Counted from the stretch's first letter, positions 24,696 to 33,169 are shown. The stretch is 64,000 bases of DNA from an uncultured Flavobacteriia bacterium (GCA_937975705.1 CALJTX010000038.1:1-64000), one strand, 5' to 3'. Made by a program: numbers and translations. Notes: generated by a model from the letters alone, not told the origin.

Positions 24696-25670
24696 ATGAA
24701 TATGGAAAAAGAAGAGAGAAAAAATGAATATGATAATCTATTATCAAAGATTGAAGAAGGGATAGAAGATCATGCATTAAAGTGTCTTTTTAAATGTTTT
24801 TATCAACCACTTGATTTTGACAAGACAGAACATTGTAACACTTTAAATACTGGATTAAATTTATTCTTTTTTGGCAAGGGAATTCATAAGCATGAAAAAT
24901 GGCAAAATGGATTTAAAAGTTCGATAAAGGAAAAATACCAATCAAGCAACGGTAAATTTAAATTAAAAGACCCTTCACAAAATATAAAAGAAATAATAAA
25001 CCAACTTGAAGCTGATGATTTTATAAAGGCAGCTAAAAACAAATGGGTAGATATTAAAAAAGCTCTTGATTCTTATTTTGAAGAATTAATAAAAGCAGGC
25101 GGTGCTGAAAAAACATTGATATACGAAGCTCCACCTTATTTATTGTCAATCAACAACATCAACGACATTACCTTTGAAGCTGAATTTATTTTTGACGAAG
25201 GGTGTTCTTCTCCATATGTAAATGCCATACGAAATGGCCTTGATTCAGAGCCAAAAGATTCGGTAAAAGATATTTTAGTTAAGAATAATGTAGGTTTTTT
25301 TGATGTCATTCCTATCCCTATTCCAATCAATTCTGATTTGAGAAAAGAATGGGCTACTGCTGATAAATTTAAAATTGACGAAAAAAGAATTTTAATCTAT
25401 TTTATTGAATGGGCTTTAATAATTTATAAATTCAAAATCCAACCGAAATCAATCGAAAACCACAAGCTAGCAATAGGTATTCCATTAAAAAATGCTATTA
25501 CGCTTTATGAGTCTCCAGATATTATGGGTGTAAAAAAAATTTGCGAGCCGCATCAATTCGACTTAGATAATATAAAACCTGTTGGTTTATGGGTTCAGCC
25601 CTATAAGAATTGTATTATTGGATCAAGCAACACTCCCTCCGGAGATCTTCTGAAAATTGCATTCCAATGA
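24696..25670 (+). CDS. AT-rich gene of unknown function, coupled to a SLOG gene
   Basis: A 324-aa soluble protein with no family I can assign. Its base composition and codon use (many AAA, AAT, ATT, TTA) are visibly more AT-rich than its neighbours, a sign of transfer. Two segments, LIYEAPPYLLS (~144-154) and FFDVIPIPIPIN (~202-213), each hydrophobic strand plus small/Pro-rich loop, with KLAIGIPLKNAITLY later, recall the loops of the uracil-DNA glycosylase fold. That is only a weak resemblance and the catalytic residues are not evident. Its TGA overlaps the ATG of the next gene (ATGA), so it is translationally coupled to the SLOG protein and probably acts with it. Confidence 0.72.
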   Translation: MNMEKEERKNEYDNLLSKIEEGIEDHALKCLFKCFYQPLDFDKTEHCNTLNTGLNLFFFGKGIHKHEKWQNGFKSSIKEKYQSSNGKFKLKDPSQNIKEIINQLEADDFIKAAKNKWVDIKKALDSYFEELIKAGGAEKTLIYEAPPYLLSINNINDITFEAEFIFDEGCSSPYVNAIRNGLDSEPKDSVKDILVKNNVGFFDVIPIPIPINSDLRKEWATADKFKIDEKRILIYFIEWALIIYKFKIQPKSIENHKLAIGIPLKNAITLYESPDIMGVKKICEPHQFDLDNIKPVGLWVQPYKNCIIGSSNTPSGDLLKIAFQ

Positions 25671-26230
25671 CATTCCCTAACTCTCCACAAACCGTCATTC
25701 TACTCGCAGGAAAAAGGAAGGTTTTGCCTGGCGATGAGGTGATGATTTTTGAATTTGGGAAGCGCTTGGCGCTGGAATACGACAAGTGTATATTTCGGAG
25801 TGGGAATGCTGACGGTGCCGATCAGTATTTCATTGAAGGCGTTAAGGAAGTTGCGCCAGATCGCGTTCAGTTGGTATTACCTTTTGAAAATCACAGGAAG
25901 AAAACTCAAGTAGGGGTATATACACAATCTATTGAGCAGCTGCAACTGAGTGCTGAGAGTCCGGCAGTTTATCAGGCAAATTTAAGTGCCAATTACAGGC
26001 GCCTGATTGATTTATATTTTGAGCAGCCTCAATCAAAAGCAGCCATCAAAGCAAGTTACCTCGTCAGAGATATGGTAATGGTTTTTGGTCACGGTGATCT
26101 TGCGCCTATTTCCGCTGCTTATTTTTACGACGATTTAACTCAACCTTGCCAAGGCGGCACAGGTTTCACCATGCAACTCTGCACTGAACTCAAGATTCCG
26201 TTTTGGAATCAGGGGGTGTGGGGGAAATAA
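25667..26230 (+). CDS. SLOG (YspA/DprA-like Rossmann) domain protein
   Basis: A 187-aa protein that fits the SLOG superfamily. The first strand and loop are VILLAGKR (10-17), and the signature RSGNADGADQYFIEG lies at ~44-58. A third strand is VQLVLPFENH. Later come VRDMVMVFGHGD and a Gly-rich GGTGFTMQLCTELKIPFWNQ. SLOG domains bind nucleotides or nucleotide-derived ligands, and some act as sensors or effectors in anti-phage systems. The start at ATG 25667 overlaps the previous stop by 4 bases; an earlier in-frame TTG is not needed. A PD-(D/E)XK gene follows 8 bases downstream. Family assignment is good; role in defence is inferred from context. Confidence 0.8.
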   Translation: MTFPNSPQTVILLAGKRKVLPGDEVMIFEFGKRLALEYDKCIFRSGNADGADQYFIEGVKEVAPDRVQLVLPFENHRKKTQVGVYTQSIEQLQLSAESPAVYQANLSANYRRLIDLYFEQPQSKAAIKASYLVRDMVMVFGHGDLAPISAAYFYDDLTQPCQGGTGFTMQLCTELKIPFWNQGVWGK

Positions 26231-26238
26231 AGTAAATT

Positions 26239-27447
26239 ATGAAACAACAACCCAACTTTTTTGAAAAATTAGGCTTAGCCGATAAAGAAAAAATCCACTC
26301 TCAAATAATCAGTTGGCTCTTTTCTCAGGAACTTCAACTCATCGATGAAAGCACAAAAAGAACATTGTATTTGAAGCTTTTCAAATGCGAACTTCCAGAA
26401 AAATATGCTGTATATACGGAGTGGAAAAATATGGATGTGGTCTTCCTGGACCTTACAGGAGATAAGCCCAAAGAAGCACTGGTCATTGAGAACAAATTAA
26501 AAAGTGAATTACATTCAAATCAATTGACCAAATATTATGAAAAGGTCAAAGATAAACTTGATGATGCGGAAGTCAAAAAAATCCATTTTCGTTTACTCGC
26601 TCTTTACGAACCGCATGATTTCCAAAAGCAAAATATCAATGACAATTGGGGGTTTGTGAGTTATACTGAATTCCATGAGACGCTGCTTCATCTTTTCTGT
26701 GGAATTAACACACAAAAATCAGACGAAAATTACTTTGAATATAAAATCTTGGAAGCATATAAAGAATATCTCGAGCAACTCCTCGATTGTATTGAGGATT
26801 TTGTTGAAGATCCTAAAAAATATCAAACCATTTATAATAATGGCAGCAAGAGTCTTGATGAAAAAATCACCATACAATTCAAAGGTAATGAGGGCAAAAA
26901 TACACCAAGCAACTTAGAGCAATTCGTCTTTAGGAATAACCTTGAGACCACATTCCAAAAAATCTACTTGAATTTCATTGCCAATCAAAAACTTAAAACA
27001 GCAAATCCAGAGCTAATTAGTGAGTATGACATCAGCATCGGTGAAACAAGAGGTAGCGCATTGATTGATTTTCGGGTAAAAGAAGGTATTCTCTACAAAA
27101 ATCATATTGTGCGTTGGGGCTATCAAATTCAAGGTGACTCCTATAAATTTACACTTGTAGTTGAGGATCCAAATCAGAACCAAACTAAAAAAGACATAAA
27201 AGAGGAATTGAGGAAAAAAATTCTAGTCGAAGCTAAAGAACAATTTGCACTCAAAACTTTGAGAACTGGAAAGGGTAGCTACATGTCGTGTAGTATAAAT
27301 GACAGCGCGAACTCTTATTGGAAAATGGACAGCGGCTTATTAGTCAAGAAAATTCTTGATGACATTAAGAAATTTGAGAATTTTGTACGAGTAGAAATGA
27401 AAAATATCACCCCTACTCCTCGCCCCCCTCATACTCCTCTCGGCTAG
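26239..27447 (+). CDS. PD-(D/E)XK nuclease superfamily protein (PDDEXK_4-like)
   Basis: A 402-aa protein with the pattern of the PD-(D/E)XK_4 family. NFFEKLGLADKEKIHSQIISWLF opens it in outline (the H-x-x-I-x-x-W-L-F helix). Asp66 lies in NMDVVFLD, the Glu84-x-Lys86 motif in LVIENKLKSE, and HSNQLTKYY supplies the QLxxY helix. The C-terminal half has its own beta-rich region (GSALIDFRVKEG, VRWGYQIQG) of unknown role. The AT-rich codon use resembles the gene at 24696. The last ~12 residues (TPTPRPPHTPLG) are read across the 3' end of the convergent host gene (35-base overlap), as if the native stop had been lost at the island border. DNA cleavage is inferred. Confidence 0.8.
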   Translation: MKQQPNFFEKLGLADKEKIHSQIISWLFSQELQLIDESTKRTLYLKLFKCELPEKYAVYTEWKNMDVVFLDLTGDKPKEALVIENKLKSELHSNQLTKYYEKVKDKLDDAEVKKIHFRLLALYEPHDFQKQNINDNWGFVSYTEFHETLLHLFCGINTQKSDENYFEYKILEAYKEYLEQLLDCIEDFVEDPKKYQTIYNNGSKSLDEKITIQFKGNEGKNTPSNLEQFVFRNNLETTFQKIYLNFIANQKLKTANPELISEYDISIGETRGSALIDFRVKEGILYKNHIVRWGYQIQGDSYKFTLVVEDPNQNQTKKDIKEELRKKILVEAKEQFALKTLRTGKGSYMSCSINDSANSYWKMDSGLLVKKILDDIKKFENFVRVEMKNITPTPRPPHTPLG

Positions 27448-28027
27448 GGCTGTAAGGAACCGCACGAATCAATTCTACCCGATGGTAACGGTAACCACTT
27501 GGCGCTTCGGCTTGAATTTTAAAGGGAACTTGTTCTTCAGGTGCACAGTACTTATAAAGTGTAAAAACTTTTGAATCCAGAGCTGTTTTGGTTTCAGACA
27601 AGAACGTGACACGGATCTCAAAGTTCATAAATGTTGCGTATTGTGCGTTGTTGTATATCTGACCATAATACTCTTCCTTACCTGCAAACCAGCGATAGGT
27701 GTGCTCGTAATCAAGGGAAAGGTGCTTGAGTGGTTCTTTTATTTCCTTGTTGCGGAGTTCCTTTTCTAATTTGGCTTGTTGCTGCTCAAGCGTAAGTGGA
27801 GGGGTGAGGTCTTTCTTTGCTGCTTTTTGCTCGGCTTCATTGAGCTCTTTTTGGGTTTCGCGCAAGACTGTTCGCAAAGAATCTGCTTCAATTTGATCTT
27901 GGGTCATGACATCCTGCCTTGGGCCGCCAAAAAGTTTATAGACGCCGCCCACAAGAACGAGCACAAGTGCCGAACCGATTAAAATTTTGGTCCAAGACCA
28001 ACCAGATGTATTTTGAGCTGACGCCAT
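27413..28027 (-). CDS. Membrane-anchored coiled-coil protein of unknown function
   Basis: A 204-aa protein, not recognised. A short cytoplasmic N-terminus precedes one membrane helix (~14-33, ILIGSALVLVLVGGVY). A charged coiled-coil segment follows (~45-95, LRETQKELNEAEQKAAKK and LEKELRNKEIKEP). The C-terminal ~100 residues form a beta-rich domain (FMNFEIRVTFLSETK, RYHRVELIRAVPYSP). It most likely faces the periplasm. A TATCTTCG box lies 16 bases upstream of the start. Its 3' end overlaps the accessory PD-(D/E)XK gene, and it marks the return to normal composition. Confidence 0.72.
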   Translation of the reverse strand: MASAQNTSGWSWTKILIGSALVLVLVGGVYKLFGGPRQDVMTQDQIEADSLRTVLRETQKELNEAEQKAAKKDLTPPLTLEQQQAKLEKELRNKEIKEPLKHLSLDYEHTYRWFAGKEEYYGQIYNNAQYATFMNFEIRVTFLSETKTALDSKVFTLYKYCAPEEQVPFKIQAEAPSGYRYHRVELIRAVPYSPSREEYEGGEE

Positions 28028-28043
28028 ATCAATTTGATTTGAA

Positions 28044-28051
28044 CGAAGATA
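28044..28051 (-). promoter_or_regulatory. Putative -7 box for the 27413-28027 gene
   Basis: The - strand reads TATCTTCG, one base from TAnnTTTG, 16 bases before ATG 28027 in the short gap after xseB. No clear TTG -33 element. Confidence 0.35.
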
Positions 28052-28076
28052 ACGATTTTGTAAAGACTGCTTCTAG

Positions 28077-28268
28077 TTACCCTTTTTTGACAATTTTTTG
28101 AATTTCTGCTTCTGTCTGCTGCAGTTTGGTTTGGCAATACGCTACCAATTCATTGGCGCGGGCCACAGTGCTCGCGAGCTCATCAATTTTAACCTCTTTT
28201 TGCTCTAGTCTTTTGACGATGACCTGAAGCTGAGATAGCGCTTCTTCATAACTTAAATTTTCTTGCAT
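28077..28268 (-). CDS. xseB: Exodeoxyribonuclease VII small subunit
   Basis: A 63-aa small subunit of exonuclease VII, which degrades single-stranded DNA together with XseA in the cytoplasm. It is a helical hairpin with the family pattern LSYEEALSQLQVIVKRLEQ, the ELASTVARANELVAYC helix and a short tail. ATG 28268 gives the normal length and start and lies 1 base after the xseA stop. The longer frame to 28379 would run far into xseA. It is transcribed with xseA. Confidence 0.95.
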   Translation of the reverse strand: MQENLSYEEALSQLQVIVKRLEQKEVKIDELASTVARANELVAYCQTKLQQTEAEIQKIVKKG

Positions 28269-28269
28269 G

Positions 28270-29637
28270 CTATTTTTGAATTTTGGTAATGGTGCTATAA
28301 ACAATGAATTGATCGCTAAGTGTTTGCAGTTCTTTACCGATGAGTTCTCCGCGGTATTGGGAGAGGTCAATTTGGTCAATACTGCTGATAGTATAGCCCA
28401 CTTTTAACAATTTCAGCGGGTTGAGTACGGCGACTTTTTCTTGTAAATTGAGGAGCTCTAGCCTTTGGATTTCTATATGATTGGAGGAGTGCAACACCAT
28501 CTTATCTAATAAAGAGGGCAGCTCAATAGTTTGAACAATATTTAATAAATGGCACGCTGCAACGACGCTTTTCTCCAAGGATAAATCTAAGATGGCACGC
28601 TGTTCGGCGAGGATCTCGTTGGTGCCGACTTCGAGGCGATGTAATTTATTTTGTACATCCGTTCGGTAGTCGGTAATGATATTTTGAAAGTAATGGGTTA
28701 AGAACTTACTGGTGCTAGAAAAGAGTTCAGTAGCTTGATTGAGTTGCGTAAGGCCGAGCTGTAAGGATTTGTCGAGGAGATTTTGTAATTCTGCGCGAAA
28801 CGTCCCTACTTTGATATATAAAAATTTGGCCACCGCAGTAGGTGTAATCTGACGCGTATTGGCTACCAAATCGGCAACAACCTCATCGGTTTCATGACCA
28901 ATTCCAGTAATGACAGGCAAACGCATTTGTGCAATTGTGCTGCAGATTTGGTAGTCATTGAAGACATTTAAATCCATCTTACTGCCACCGCCGCGGATCA
29001 AGACCACTGCATCTGCAGCAAAAGCATCTGCATTGATAAGCGCTGTGCAAATCTCGGCAACAGCTTTATCGCCTTGCACGGTTGTCGCAATTTCTTGAAT
29101 GATGAAGTTCCGAAAAATATTATTCTGCCGCATCTCGGTTAAGAAATCGCGGTAACCAGAAGTGTCTGGCGAGCCAATCAACACCACGCGTTTGACAATC
29201 AAAGGCAGTTTGAGTTCTTTCTGTAAATCAAATAGCCCTTCTTGCTTGAGCCTTTCTATGGTTTGCTTCTTTTTGAGTTCAATTTCGCCATAGGTAAACG
29301 CTGGGTCGAGGTCATGTATGGTCAAAGACAAACCGTATATTTCATGAAAAGTGACCGAAATCCTAAATAATAGGCGATTGCCAGGCTGCATAAGGAGCTT
29401 GAACTCCTCACCTAGATTGGTCTGAAGCGCCAGTACTTGGGTGCGCCAAATCACGGCTTTCATTTGTGCGGTATTGAGTCCTTCTAGCGCATCTGCCAAC
29501 TCCAAATAATAGTGTCCGCCCTTGATATTCAACTTGACCAATTCACCCGAAACCCAATAAGTTTGCTCGCCATAAGTGCGGTTGAGCACTTTTTTGACGC
29601 TATCGACGAGTTGGGTAAGGGTATAGGTTTTTTTCAC
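28270..29637 (-). CDS. xseA: Exodeoxyribonuclease VII large subunit
   Basis: A 455-aa catalytic subunit of exonuclease VII. An N-terminal OB-fold that binds single-stranded DNA spans ~1-105 (YWVSGELVKLNIKGGHYYLEL). The catalytic core contains VVLIGSPDTSGYRDFLTE, the signature VVLIRGGGSKMDLNVFND and ITGIGHETDEVVADLVA, with TPTAVAKFL next. A coiled-coil C-terminal region completes it. Length and motifs are normal. The divergent T9SS cargo gene begins 53 bases away. Confidence 0.97.
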   Translation of the reverse strand: MKKTYTLTQLVDSVKKVLNRTYGEQTYWVSGELVKLNIKGGHYYLELADALEGLNTAQMKAVIWRTQVLALQTNLGEEFKLLMQPGNRLLFRISVTFHEIYGLSLTIHDLDPAFTYGEIELKKKQTIERLKQEGLFDLQKELKLPLIVKRVVLIGSPDTSGYRDFLTEMRQNNIFRNFIIQEIATTVQGDKAVAEICTALINADAFAADAVVLIRGGGSKMDLNVFNDYQICSTIAQMRLPVITGIGHETDEVVADLVANTRQITPTAVAKFLYIKVGTFRAELQNLLDKSLQLGLTQLNQATELFSSTSKFLTHYFQNIITDYRTDVQNKLHRLEVGTNEILAEQRAILDLSLEKSVVAACHLLNIVQTIELPSLLDKMVLHSSNHIEIQRLELLNLQEKVAVLNPLKLLKVGYTISSIDQIDLSQYRGELIGKELQTLSDQFIVYSTITKIQK

Positions 29638-29689
29638 ATGATAAACTTAAGGGATAAATCGTTAACTTTCTAGTCAAAATTAACCAGTA

Positions 29690-31615
29690 ATGAAATACAT
29701 TTTACCTATTTTCTTGGTCATTTCACAAACCATTTTGGCACAAATCCCAAGCTATGTGCCAGTTTATGGCTTACAATGTTATTATCCATTCAATGGCAAT
29801 GGCAACGATGCGGGCACGCTCAATAACCACCTTACTAACAATGGTGCAGTGCCTACAACAGACCGATTTGGTAATGCAGATGCGGCTTATAATTTCAACG
29901 GAACTTCCCAATACTTAATTCGCAACACGCCAAGTTTTACATTTAACCCGAGTTCTACTTTTACGGTCTCGATGTGGCACAACCGCAATACAAGTTCAGT
30001 TGTAGGGATTCCGCTCATGCACGCCACAAACGCCGCAGGCAATTTCATCTGGATTTTTCAGACAGGAGCTACCAATATGCAATTTGGCACGAACAAACAA
30101 CAGGCAGCCTGGATCTGGGCACAAAGCACGAGCACTACCAATGTCTGGACACACATTGTATTGGTTTACAACGCCGGCGCAATGACTTTATACAAAGACA
30201 ACGTGGCTGTTGCCACCGCCACTTTTACTCATACAGGAGTCACGAGTGCTACGCTTCCGTTATATGTAGGAAGAGGGGTTGGTGGCAATTATTTCAACGG
30301 AAAAATCGATGACATCGGCATCTGGAACCGTTGTTTGTCTGCCTGTGAAATCAATGACCTATATACCGCGAGCAACACACTTACAACAGTAAGTGCCGGG
30401 CCAGATTTATATGCGTGCAATGGTGGATCTGTGACCTTGAACGGAACCGGGGCCTCGACCTATTATTGGTCGCCTAATATCAGTAATGGTGCAACCTTTA
30501 CACCAAGTATCAATCAAACTTATACTGTATCTGGTTTTGACGCCACTGGTTGCTCGGCCTGGGATCAGACAAATATTTTACTTGAACAATTCAGTATCAA
30601 TGCTGGTCAAGACCTCACGATTTGCCAAGGCGACAGCGCCGTATTGACAGCTACAGGTTCTCCGAATATCATCTGGAACAACAACGACGTCAGCAACGGT
30701 ATTCCGTTTTTCCCCTTGAATAGCGGCTACGTCACTGCTTTTGCAACAAGCCCGAATGGATGTTTGGCCTCAGATTCTGTTTTACTCACGATCAATCCTG
30801 CGCCGGTGATAAATGCGGGCCCAGACCTATTTACCTGCCCAGGCGACAGCATAACGCTCTTCGCTACAGGTGCCAACAACCTCGTGTGGAATAACAGCTT
30901 GCCCAACGATACGACATTTGTGCCGGTGACAAGCGCAACGTATATTGTTTCTGGCGTAGATACCCTCGGTTGTACGAGCACCGATACACTCCAATTATTT
31001 TATGGTACTTTTCCAGACCTCAACGCTGGCCCAGACCAAGCTGTTTGTGCGGGAGACGAAGTAATACTATATGGAACCGGTGGCATTTTTATGTACTGGA
31101 ACAATAACATCGCCGACAGTATTCCTTTTGTACCACAACAAAGTGGTTCTTATGTTTTAACAGGTGCAAGCAATGAAGGTTGTATTGGCACCGACACCGT
31201 TTATGTGAGTGTCAACGATGCCAGTAGCAATAACATTACGGTAGCTGCAATCGATAGTTATACCTTGAACGGACAAACTTATACCGCCTCTGGCACCTAT
31301 TCGCAAGTACTCACCAATGCTGTTGGTTGCGATAGCTTGCTTACACTCAACCTTACCTTAGATTTCACTGGTCTGCAAGAATATATAGGAGCTTCGTTTT
31401 CGGTTTATCCAAATCCGGCTCAAGATTTAATATTTCTAAATGTGGATCCTGATTTAATTGGATCCAAAATCCTGATTTGCGACGCCTTTGGAAGAATACT
31501 ACTTGAAAGCACGCTTCAAAAAGAAGAAACGCGCCTTGATCTTCGTGAATTTGCTACCGGAACTTATTTAATCAAGGTAGGTTCACAAACGAAACGAGTG
31601 GAGATTTTGAGGTAA
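29690..31615 (+). CDS. T9SS type A cargo with LamG-like domain
   Basis: A 641-aa secreted protein. A signal peptide ends QTILAQ. A concanavalin A-like LamG domain (~25-230) shows the usual beginning CYYPFNGNGNDAGTLNNHLT, then YNFNGTSQYL, WTHIVLVYNAGAMTLYKD and FNGKIDDIGIWNRCLS. Four ~70-residue Ig-like modules follow, each with AGPDxxxCxGxxxxL and IWNN/YYW. Then comes one NGQTYTASGTYSQ/GCDSLLTLNLTL module, and a type A sorting domain (VYPNPAQDLIFLN, GTYLIKVG) at the end. The domains suggest glycan or protein binding at the surface. A TAACTTTC box (29663-29670) lies 19 bases upstream and may be its promoter. Confidence 0.92.
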   Translation: MKYILPIFLVISQTILAQIPSYVPVYGLQCYYPFNGNGNDAGTLNNHLTNNGAVPTTDRFGNADAAYNFNGTSQYLIRNTPSFTFNPSSTFTVSMWHNRNTSSVVGIPLMHATNAAGNFIWIFQTGATNMQFGTNKQQAAWIWAQSTSTTNVWTHIVLVYNAGAMTLYKDNVAVATATFTHTGVTSATLPLYVGRGVGGNYFNGKIDDIGIWNRCLSACEINDLYTASNTLTTVSAGPDLYACNGGSVTLNGTGASTYYWSPNISNGATFTPSINQTYTVSGFDATGCSAWDQTNILLEQFSINAGQDLTICQGDSAVLTATGSPNIIWNNNDVSNGIPFFPLNSGYVTAFATSPNGCLASDSVLLTINPAPVINAGPDLFTCPGDSITLFATGANNLVWNNSLPNDTTFVPVTSATYIVSGVDTLGCTSTDTLQLFYGTFPDLNAGPDQAVCAGDEVILYGTGGIFMYWNNNIADSIPFVPQQSGSYVLTGASNEGCIGTDTVYVSVNDASSNNITVAAIDSYTLNGQTYTASGTYSQVLTNAVGCDSLLTLNLTLDFTGLQEYIGASFSVYPNPAQDLIFLNVDPDLIGSKILICDAFGRILLESTLQKEETRLDLREFATGTYLIKVGSQTKRVEILR

Positions 31616-31619
31616 ATGA

Positions 31620-31922
31620 TCACAATATAGAGATTTCAAACTTCCTTCCTAGACCTTTTTCGATTATTCTAATCAAGGTATTTAGTTGAATATCACACAG
31701 ACCTCTTTCTAACCTAGAAATATAACTTTTCTTGGTTCCTATACGTAGCGCAAGCTCTTCTTGCGTTAAACTAGCTGCAATTCTTGCCTGCTTAATCAAG
31801 ACCCCTATTCTAAATGCCTTGGACTCCTCTTCATAATTATTACGCTCTGGAGATCCAATATTTCCATACTTTTCATCGAGTATTTGTTCAAATGGAACGG
31901 GCTGAAAATTAGTTGCTTTCAT
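31620..31922 (-). CDS. HigA-like XRE family antitoxin
   Basis: A 100-aa helix-turn-helix protein, the antitoxin half of a type II pair. The HTH at ~40-95 reads IRVLIKQARI-like AASLTQEELALRIGTKKSYIS then RLERGLCDIQLNTLIRIIEK, a standard XRE domain. The N-terminal ~35 residues (FEQILDEKYGNIGSPERNNY) are of the kind that wraps the toxin. It follows the toxin gene with a 14-base overlap, the toxin-first order of HigBA systems. It should bind the toxin and repress the operon at the palindrome in front of the toxin gene. Confidence 0.9.
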   Translation of the reverse strand: MKATNFQPVPFEQILDEKYGNIGSPERNNYEEESKAFRIGVLIKQARIAASLTQEELALRIGTKKSYISRLERGLCDIQLNTLIRIIEKGLGRKFEISIL

Positions 31923-32241
31923 ATTCTTTTTTTATCCTTTCAGCAATTTGTATTTCTTTTTTTGGTGTCTTTTGCGACTTCTTAATAAATGTATTTGTAA
32001 CAATTATAAGCTTTTGGTTACTAAAAAAACATAAGAATCGTAGACTATATAAATGGGTGACTACTTTTATTTCAAAAATACCATTAGTTCCCTTTAAATA
32101 TTTGAGATATTGAATGGGTACTACATCAATATTCCGAACTAAATCAAAAACAAAATCTATTTTTCTTTGGACTTTCAGAGGTTGAACTTGGTAAAACCGA
32201 ATTGCATCCTCAGTAAAAAAAATAATCTCCCTAAACGACAT
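31909..32241 (-). CDS. HigB/RelE-like toxin (Gp49 family)
   Basis: A 110-aa toxin of the RelE/ParE superfamily, Gp49/HigB type, expected to cut mRNA on the ribosome. The family layout is visible: an N-terminal helix pair (LKVQRKIDFVFDLVRNID), YLKYLKGTNGIFEIKVV, the strand YSLRFLCFFSNQKLIIVTNTF, then the typical KKSQKTPKKEIQIAERIKKEY helix. The start is ATG 32241, the only Met at the N-terminus. AT content is higher than in the neighbours, fitting a mobile pair. Confidence 0.9.
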   Translation of the reverse strand: MSFREIIFFTEDAIRFYQVQPLKVQRKIDFVFDLVRNIDVVPIQYLKYLKGTNGIFEIKVVTHLYSLRFLCFFSNQKLIIVTNTFIKKSQKTPKKEIQIAERIKKEYESN

Positions 32242-32242
32242 A

Positions 32243-32264
32243 CAAAGTTAACTAATTAGTTTAC
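32243..32264 (-). promoter_or_regulatory. Operator and promoter of the HigBA-like operon
   Basis: GTTAACTAATTAGTTTAC at 32247-32264 is an 18-base palindrome with a single mismatch per half; the inner 12 bases (32250-32261) are perfect. It overlaps a TAACTTTG box on the - strand (32243-32250), an exact TAnnTTTG, which ends 1 base before the toxin ATG. This is the arrangement expected for autoregulation by the antitoxin HTH. Confidence 0.65.
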
Positions 32265-32337
32265 TAAAAACCAGCATTAGTTAAAATTGAATTTAATCTA
32301 GGGAATTGAATTCAGTAATTCCCGCAAACGACCCAAA

Positions 32338-33123
32338 TTATCGCTTTGATGTCAGTGGATTGCGCAAATTGGTGTAACCCACCAAATGCAAGCGCACCAC
32401 ACCCACAGGCAATTTGGCCTTGATCAGTACCGGAATTCTATTCGCATCTGCCGTGACCCAAAACTGAACGTCTTCTTCGTCTTTGAAATAGCGGCCGGTC
32501 TGCACCAACGGCACAAATTTATGACACTTGAACTTCCCTTTATCGGTTTCAATGACTTGGTCGGTGAGGTACTTGATTTTGAGTGTAAAGACTTCGTTAT
32601 CCATAAAAATAGGAAAGCTGAAGGTCTGGCCTTTTTTGGCGCCTTGAAAATCTAAGGTGCGGGCATAGTAAAATGCAGAAATCATGTCTTGCGCACCCAT
32701 CGGGATTTTAAAAGTTTTGCCTTTATTGGTTTCTACCGTCTCATTTTGATGATGAAAGGTGTAGTCCTGGCTGATTTTATATCCGCCCTCGTCCACGCGG
32801 CGCTTGAAAAACCAAGGCATGATGCTGCGCTGATCTAGATAAGATTCATAGGTGTCATCTACATGAAAAACGTGGTCAAAAGTATTGATAGAATAGCCTT
32901 TTGCAACAGCATGATACAAGGGGCGGCCGTGGCCTTTGCGGTCGGTCCATTTGAGATAGAGCGTGGCTTCACCGGCATCAATGAGGCCATAAGATAAATG
33001 GTAACGCAATTTTTCGCCTACTGCAAACGCGTTGTTATCGGTAACCGGAAAAACCTCTTTGCCACTGCTCGATAGGCAGCACAAGAAGAGTAATGTGAAG
33101 AGCGGATAAGATAGTGTCCTCAT
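32338..33123 (-). CDS. DUF3108 domain protein
   Basis: A 261-aa exported protein of the DUF3108 family, common in Bacteroidota and of unknown role. It has a signal peptide (~1-20, ends SSSGKE). Family patterns are FAVGEKLRYHLSYGLIDAGEATL near the start in outline, VDDTYESYLDQRSIMPWFF, and VQFWVTADANRIPVLIKAKLP near the end. It is the last gene of a long - strand series, 46 bases after tyrS. A 22-base hairpin (33124-33145) directly precedes its ATG. Confidence 0.9.
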   Translation of the reverse strand: MRTLSYPLFTLLFLCCLSSSGKEVFPVTDNNAFAVGEKLRYHLSYGLIDAGEATLYLKWTDRKGHGRPLYHAVAKGYSINTFDHVFHVDDTYESYLDQRSIMPWFFKRRVDEGGYKISQDYTFHHQNETVETNKGKTFKIPMGAQDMISAFYYARTLDFQGAKKGQTFSFPIFMDNEVFTLKIKYLTDQVIETDKGKFKCHKFVPLVQTGRYFKDEEDVQFWVTADANRIPVLIKAKLPVGVVRLHLVGYTNLRNPLTSKR

Positions 33124-33145
33124 GGTCTGGCGTTTTTACCGGACC
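33124..33145 (-). other. Hairpin abutting the DUF3108 start codon
   Basis: GGTCTGG (33124-33130) and CCGGACC (33139-33145) can pair around 8 bases, with one C-A mismatch in the - strand RNA. It fills half of the 46-base gap between tyrS and the DUF3108 gene and touches the ATG, so it could lower translation or act as a weak terminator. Nothing more supports a role. Confidence 0.3.
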
Positions 33146-33169
33146 AAGCAAAGCACATGCCAAAAAATG

